64,000 bases of DNA from Oscarella lobularis (taxonomy: Eukaryota; Porifera; Homoscleromorpha; Homosclerophorida; Oscarellidae), in the NCBI RefSeq assembly GCF_947507565.1, contig NC_089189.1, positions 1,612,001 through 1,676,000 on the forward strand, in the 5' to 3' direction. The translations under genes were made by a program, and so were the position numbers. This document shows positions 59,757 through 64,000 of this stretch, piece after piece (the stretch's first letter is position 1; every line of letters begins with the position of its first letter). Below the pieces are notes generated by a model. That model was given only the letters and a program-made list of their open reading frames with translations. It was not told where the DNA came from and ran no database searches.

Positions 59757-59818
<62 letters not shown>
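59756..59818. repeat. (GCC)n trinucleotide tract
   Basis: About 20 GCC/CCG units between the third and fourth SH3 segments of the TRIO-like gene. It would code poly-Ala or poly-Pro. Confidence 0.95.
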
Positions 59819-60811
59819 TGCCTGATTATATGAAGATGGAAAAGAAAGAGGAGTCGGAGAAAAAAGTCGTGGAAAAGAAAGTTTTGACTGAGAAAGGTAT
59901 CTCGTGCGATTCGTTTGTTTTTTTGCTTTAATATTCTCTCTTATAGATCTATAGCTGTCGTTTCAAAGTGAACTGGCGAATGTTCTGAAAAGGCAACGGC
60001 ATTGGGAATTGAGATTAGAATTTGTTTGACGTTGCTTTATCGTTATTCAGAAAACTGAAGAGCCGTCCGTACAAGTCTCAGTTCTTACAATCTGATCCCG
60101 GACACGAGGAAATAACGGAAGAACACATCGAAGAGGTTAGTGACATTCGCTTCTCTTTTTCTCGCTCATTGACCGTTCGTCGCAGCTTCCCGCCAACGGC
60201 GTTTACTACTACGCTTTCGCTTCGTATCGTCCGACCGACGACACCCAACTTCCTCTCTTCGAAGGCCAAAAGCTCGAGATCATTGACTCGAAACTATCCG
60301 ATTGGTGGCTAGCGCGCATTCCCAATCCGGTGACGGGCCAAGCGATCGAAGGATGGGTACCAACGAATTATCTCCAGGACGTCGAATCATACGAGAGCGA
60401 GCTGCACGGAGGTAAGAAAAACAGATAGATACAATCAAAGGACGACGAATTTAGTTATTTTCCTGCAGTACCCCACCCCAGCCGGATCCAGAGCCGTCAC
60501 CTACCAGGAAATACTCTGCTTTGGTAAGAGATTGTGACGTCAAAGCGCGCCTATTTTTTGTTGCGCGCGCATTGCAGCAATCGAATGCTCAGCGCGATGA
60601 CGGATCGGCGACGAAGGGCATCCGGGTTATTAAATTAGTATTTTTGATTCGAAGGATCGGAGGCAACTCGAGTAGTTCGACGGCTCTTTTCATTCACTGG
60701 CAAAACGTTTCGACGAATAACGTCACCCCCGCGCCGCTCCGGAATTCTATACAAAATGGAATTCAAGTGTAAGGAAGGTTGTATGTGTCTATTGGGGCTA
60801 AATGTTCTTTT

Positions 60812-61186
60812 AGGTCTGGGGTCCTGAGCATGACCCCTTGATGAAAAACTGCCCCTAAGCCGGGGTCCTGGGCAAGACCCCGTCATCGAAAACTGCCTTT
60901 GCATGAGGGGGAGACATGTACAATTTTTATAGATTTATTTAATAAATTATCTGTCCCTCCCCTTTTGTCTACGAGCAGTTTTTGATTTGCGGGGTCATGC
61001 TCAAGACCCCGAAGCAGTTTTTGATTTCTGATACGGGGTCGTGCTGAGGACCTCGTAGTGAGCAGTTTTTTTATGACTGGGTCATGCCCAGGACCCCAGC
61101 TCCTAAGAAAAAAGACGCTAAAACCTTTGTAAAAAAAGTATGCATATGCTTACCTAGTTGTTGAGCTGCAATTCACGTAAAATGAC
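60812..61186. repeat. Dispersed GGGGTC repeat, copy 2, with foldback half
   Basis: 60939-61186 matches copy 1 (31968-32160). To its left, 60812-60905 carries the same GGGGTCCTGAGCATGACCCC and AAAAACTGC units in inverted orientation, so the whole can fold back on itself. Copy 1 has only the right half. No coding capacity. Confidence 0.75.
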
Positions 61187-61374
61187 TCACGTGCGCTAAT
61201 GGTACCATGCACTATAAAAAGAAATCCTAATAGAAATAAAAATCCTTATAAAGCTTTAGTGTATAGAAAAGCTTTAGTGTATAGAAGAAAAGGCGTTCCG
61301 TCCGGCTGAACTGCGAGCGTCGCTTGCGCGAAACGACTTACAGACACTTGTTGGTCAAAAAACGGGCAAATCTT
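61187..61374. other. Intergenic
   Basis: Contains a short direct repeat AAAGCTTTAGTGTATAGAA at about 61251-61289. No gene seen. Confidence 0.5.
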
Positions 61375-62480
61375 TTAAACTATTTTCTCACCTGGAATTC
61401 TCTGTATGAAGTCGTGATTGCAATTGGAGATGAGGCGCAGTCCATCTGGCTCCGGTACAAGAGACGCTTCCCCGTCCACCATAAAACTATAATAAAAATC
61501 ACATCTCATTTCAGAGACCCCCTCTCCTCTAACGCACTTTATGTAGTCGAGATTGGGACCAATCATAAAGAGCTGATGTTCCCAATGACAGATAATCCCT
61601 ACTCCGCCGCACCTAGCAACACAAAAACCCGTATATACATATATAAAGCACGCTCCTCTAACAAACCCAACCAATTGAAGAGGCCGTTGATTGGCATTGA
61701 CCTCACAGAAGACTTGATTCAAATCGGCCGTCCCCACCCAAAGTATGCCATTTGAGCCAAACATCGCCAAGTGCCGAAAATCAAACGAAACGGCCATTTC
61801 CGTGTAAGCATCCGGCAGACGATCACCAGGAGGAGTCTAAAGAATAATTAATAATTAATAAATAATTAATGAATAACTATATATTTACTCGATGTTTTGC
61901 TTGTCCTCCGTCAACAAAATAGAGATCGTTGACAAGAGCAACAAAATTTTAATGCCTCGCTCATCGGGAATAATGGTCCAGCTGTTGGGCGGACAATCGA
62001 TTCCCAGAACATCAGGAGCCTGAATAATAAAGAATAGATGATACGCCGTTGTCAAAACAGCAATCGCCGTTCCGCAGCGAGTGCGAAAAATCTTCGCATC
62101 CAAAATCTTCGACGCTTTGACTTCCTGTATAGAATTCTTTATTAAAAATCAATAAGATTAATAATAGTATTTCTACTGCGTCGAGTGACTGGGATTTAAT
62201 GAATTGGCCGTGGATGTCGCAATAGAGAACAGTGCCGCTTTCCACGACGATTATGAGCTCTTCCGTGTGCAACCAGCCCAATTGGACGACACTTCCGCCG
62301 TTCCACTAGTAAAACTTATTGATTTTTCGTTTTTTGACGTCACTTGCTTTTATTGTCGATATGATGCGACCGCTCGCCGTGAAAATATAGATGAGCGGCT
62401 TCAGAGTGCCGCTTTTGACTCGAACGATTTTCTTATTTTCAAATTTAGATTTTTTCTTTTTGATGCTCTGAAGGTGCAGA
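61375..62480 (-). pseudogene. VPS16: VPS16 N-terminal propeller fragment
   Basis: Minus strand from about 62480: LKPLIYIFTASGRIIST, LGWLHTEELIIVVESG-like words (VLYCDIHGQFIKS), AKIFRTRCGTAIAVLTTAYH, LGIDCPPNSWTIIPDE, MAVSFDFRHLAMFGSNG, LWVGTADLNQVFCEVN, CHWEHQLFMIGPN and LVPEPDGLRLISNCNHDF, then IQRIPG. This is the beta-propeller of VPS16, a core subunit of the HOPS and CORVET tethers at endosomes and lysosomes. The first 35-40 residues and the whole C-terminal solenoid after residue about 330 are missing. A frame change occurs near 61600 where extra residues interrupt the propeller. Confidence 0.8.
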
Positions 62481-63110
62481 TCGACAGCCAATCGCTTGGT
62501 ATGTCCCAGCCCTTTTGTCCGTAGCCGGTGAAGAGGACTGGCGCCAAATTGATATTAGCAGTCCAACAACATCAAGACGACGAGACTAAAGAGAAAAACC
62601 TAATAAATTATTATCGCTATCATTGAGATTATCGTACCTTAGAAAAAGTGTGCACAGAGCGACTTTCTCTTGATTCCTCGCCGTTGTCGTTGATCGTTAT
62701 TGTCGTATTGGCGGACGGATGACCGGTATCATGTACTACAACGAACGGCCTGATGGAAGTACATAACGGCACGTGCTAGATAAGAAATAACCTAGGAAAG
62801 AGGCTAAGATATTGATGCATACCGTAAAACAAAGGAACTTACGTCGAGAGAAAAGTTAGAAAGGGTGGACGAGAAAATTAGTTTGTGCAAGCCAGAGTGG
62901 CCATTGAACTAAAGAGGGAGAGTGAGGTTAGGTTATACAAGACGATTATCAGGGATGGCCCACGTACAGCTAAGCCGCGTCTCATATCACCTTGTTAAAA
63001 ATTATGAATATTTAGAGATGTTGCTTGCAGGCTTGGTCTGGTCTACCTATTTTATAGAGAACGTGCTTCTCAGAAATGTCTGGACAGCAAGAATCTCCAC
63101 CCAATAGAGG
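62481..63110 (-). other. Unassigned exon-like stretches
   Basis: Minus-strand words SGLHKLIFSSTLSNFSLD (62843-62910) and RPFVVVHDTGHPSANTTIT (62655-62750) are bounded by splice-like sites and could belong to an extracellular protein, perhaps with the Cys-rich exons to the right. No family assigned. Confidence 0.3.
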
Positions 63111-64000
63111 GTTTTTACTTTTAGGAGTTATTCCTTCTTCTGACTGCTCTCGACGTTCGGCGTGAACGGATTCACGTTCGCGCCGCCCACCGATCGTTTT
63201 CGAAGCGCCTGATCCTCGTTGAACGCTGAGGCGCCCGCCGATTTTATGACCGCCATTTTCGACGCCGTGAATCGTCTTTCCGCCGAGAAACGGCTCATCG
63301 AAAACGACGTCGAAAACGTCTAAATAGAAGCGGTTAACAACGCAATCGAAGAGACGATAATCGGATAACTCATCAGTGATGTTCGGACAAGCGAATCGAC
63401 TTGGACACGCACTGCACGTCGCCGCGCCCTCAAAAAGACCGATCGTTCCAGAAGAGCAAACCTTTTGAAAAAAAATTCTCTAAGGCAAGCAAAATTAAGG
63501 CTGCTTACCTGACATGTCGATTCGTTATAGAAGCCCAAATTAATTAATGCCGCCCGGTGACGTGCCTTTGGGGCACGGAGTCGGTGGATTTTCGCGTCCC
63601 AAGCAACTAAACGGGAATTTGAATACTCTACGTCCTCGTTTCGTACTGTAGCAACGAGCTCTATGCTCTATTCCTATCCGTTGACGCCCCTCTGCCCCTT
63701 CTCCCACAATTAGCAACGAACGAGAGCAAAGGCATGCGAGCGACTTCGCTAAATCGACGGCGATCGATCGAATCGCCCTCAGCGACCGCTTAGAAACTGG
63801 CGGCGCCGAGCGGGGGGAGAGAAGCCGTACGCGTCGAGCGATTTAGGAGAACGCGTTTCGCTCAAAAAAGCGACTAGCCAAGTGACTTACTTGTACGTGC
63901 CCGGCTGGGCAAGCGAGACATCGCTGGGAGATGGGCGCAGTCGAAATCAGACCGCGTGAGCCCTTTCTTTGTTCCTCCACGGTAGCGTACGTCAATGCCG
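63111..64000 (-). CDS. Cys-rich extracellular protein, runs off the right edge
   Basis: Minus-strand exons: QRCLACPAGTYK (about 63894-63935), GFYNESTCQ (63510-63535), then CSSGTIGLFEGAATCSACP and SRFACPNIT (about 63380-63460). The CxxCPAGTY / CxxCPxxFxCP pattern is that of GCC2/GCC3 (ephrin-receptor-like) cysteine repeats in secreted or membrane proteins. The gene continues beyond 64000. In a different frame, 63120-63280 contains FNEDQALRKRSVGGANVN followed by PFTPN, which recalls the NPFTP motif of WEE1 kinases; I give that little weight. Confidence 0.4.

Larger units (their letters stand above)
55871..60540 (+). pseudogene. TRIO/kalirin-like RhoGEF with four SH3 segments
   Basis: Pieces in order: a possible Sec14/CRAL-TRIO start (GGRDKNGAWLITFPGHP, 56207-56260), a spectrin-like helix (56647-56845), an acidic linker, the first helix of a DH domain (YVLGELIKTEVDYVAKLR, about 57660-57715), an unassigned exon (57815-58070), then SH3-like segments at 58450-58640 (YIVAVRDYVARTESEVSV), 59030-59190, 59390-59560 (FVAQADFEATDESHVDL) and 60185-60410 (YYAFASYRPTDDTQ, WWLARIP, GWVPTNYL). 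Most of the spectrin repeats, DH body, PH, Ig and kinase domains of TRIO are absent. Each of the first three SH3 segments switches frame once or more; the fourth is open. Long GTC and GCC tracts interrupt it. Most likely a decayed, partly deleted copy. Confidence 0.5.

Noticed and set aside
63120-63280. WEE1 kinase N-terminal exon
   Set aside because: Only a single NPFTP-like motif supports it and no kinase domain follows; mentioned under the Cys-rich gene but not called.

Overview
This looks like animal nuclear DNA, most likely from a sponge, and a homoscleromorph is a reasonable guess but not proven. Both strands carry intron-rich genes with very short introns (about 45-70 nt, AT-rich, often with TAATTAATTA runs), and many exons read as metazoan proteins: talin, polo-like kinase, mTOR, CNOT1, TRIO/kalirin, VPS16, WDR33. 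There are no operons or prokaryotic signals.

Layout. 1-3.6 kb is gene-poor and holds a foldback repeat. 3.7-9.8 kb is a compact trio: a coiled-coil protein kinase (+), a PB1/SAMD3-like gene (-) and a ten-exon C2H2/transposase-like gene (+), the last two starting 34 bp apart. 11.25-13.81 kb is a 2.56-kb terminal-inverted-repeat element with an apparent 6-bp target duplication. It carries a spliced HECT ubiquitin-ligase gene and no visible transposase, and it sits just upstream of an mTOR first exon. 16.6-25.7 kb strings together pieces of MTR4, a histone-fold gene, HROB, VPS13, an EML-type WD40 protein, CNOT1 and PPP4R4. 27.9-31.7 kb is a STAND NTPase with TPR repeats. Then come talin (F0/F1), a nuclease-kinase element, TCP1, a coiled-coil gene, an armadillo piece and a PLK1-like gene. 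ANKHD1 and PDE9A follow, fused to each other inside an exon, then a well preserved cyclin G/I-like gene, FUT8, a second copy of the nuclease-kinase element, WDR33, a TRIO/kalirin-like gene with several SH3 domains, VPS16 and a Cys-rich gene running off the right edge.

Main message. A large share of the recognisable host genes are partial. They keep their introns but stop abruptly, lack internal exons, carry frameshifts, or are joined to an unrelated gene. This is the signature of a gene-fragment mosaic, as seen on B chromosomes, degenerate sex-linked or pericentromeric segments, or rearranged duplications; a chimeric assembly is the main alternative. The cyclin, the transposase-like gene, the coiled-coil kinase and the nuclease-kinase copies look whole, so base quality is mostly good. 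Some frameshifts do fall in A-runs and could be consensus errors. All names rest on reading translated motifs by eye; no database search was possible.
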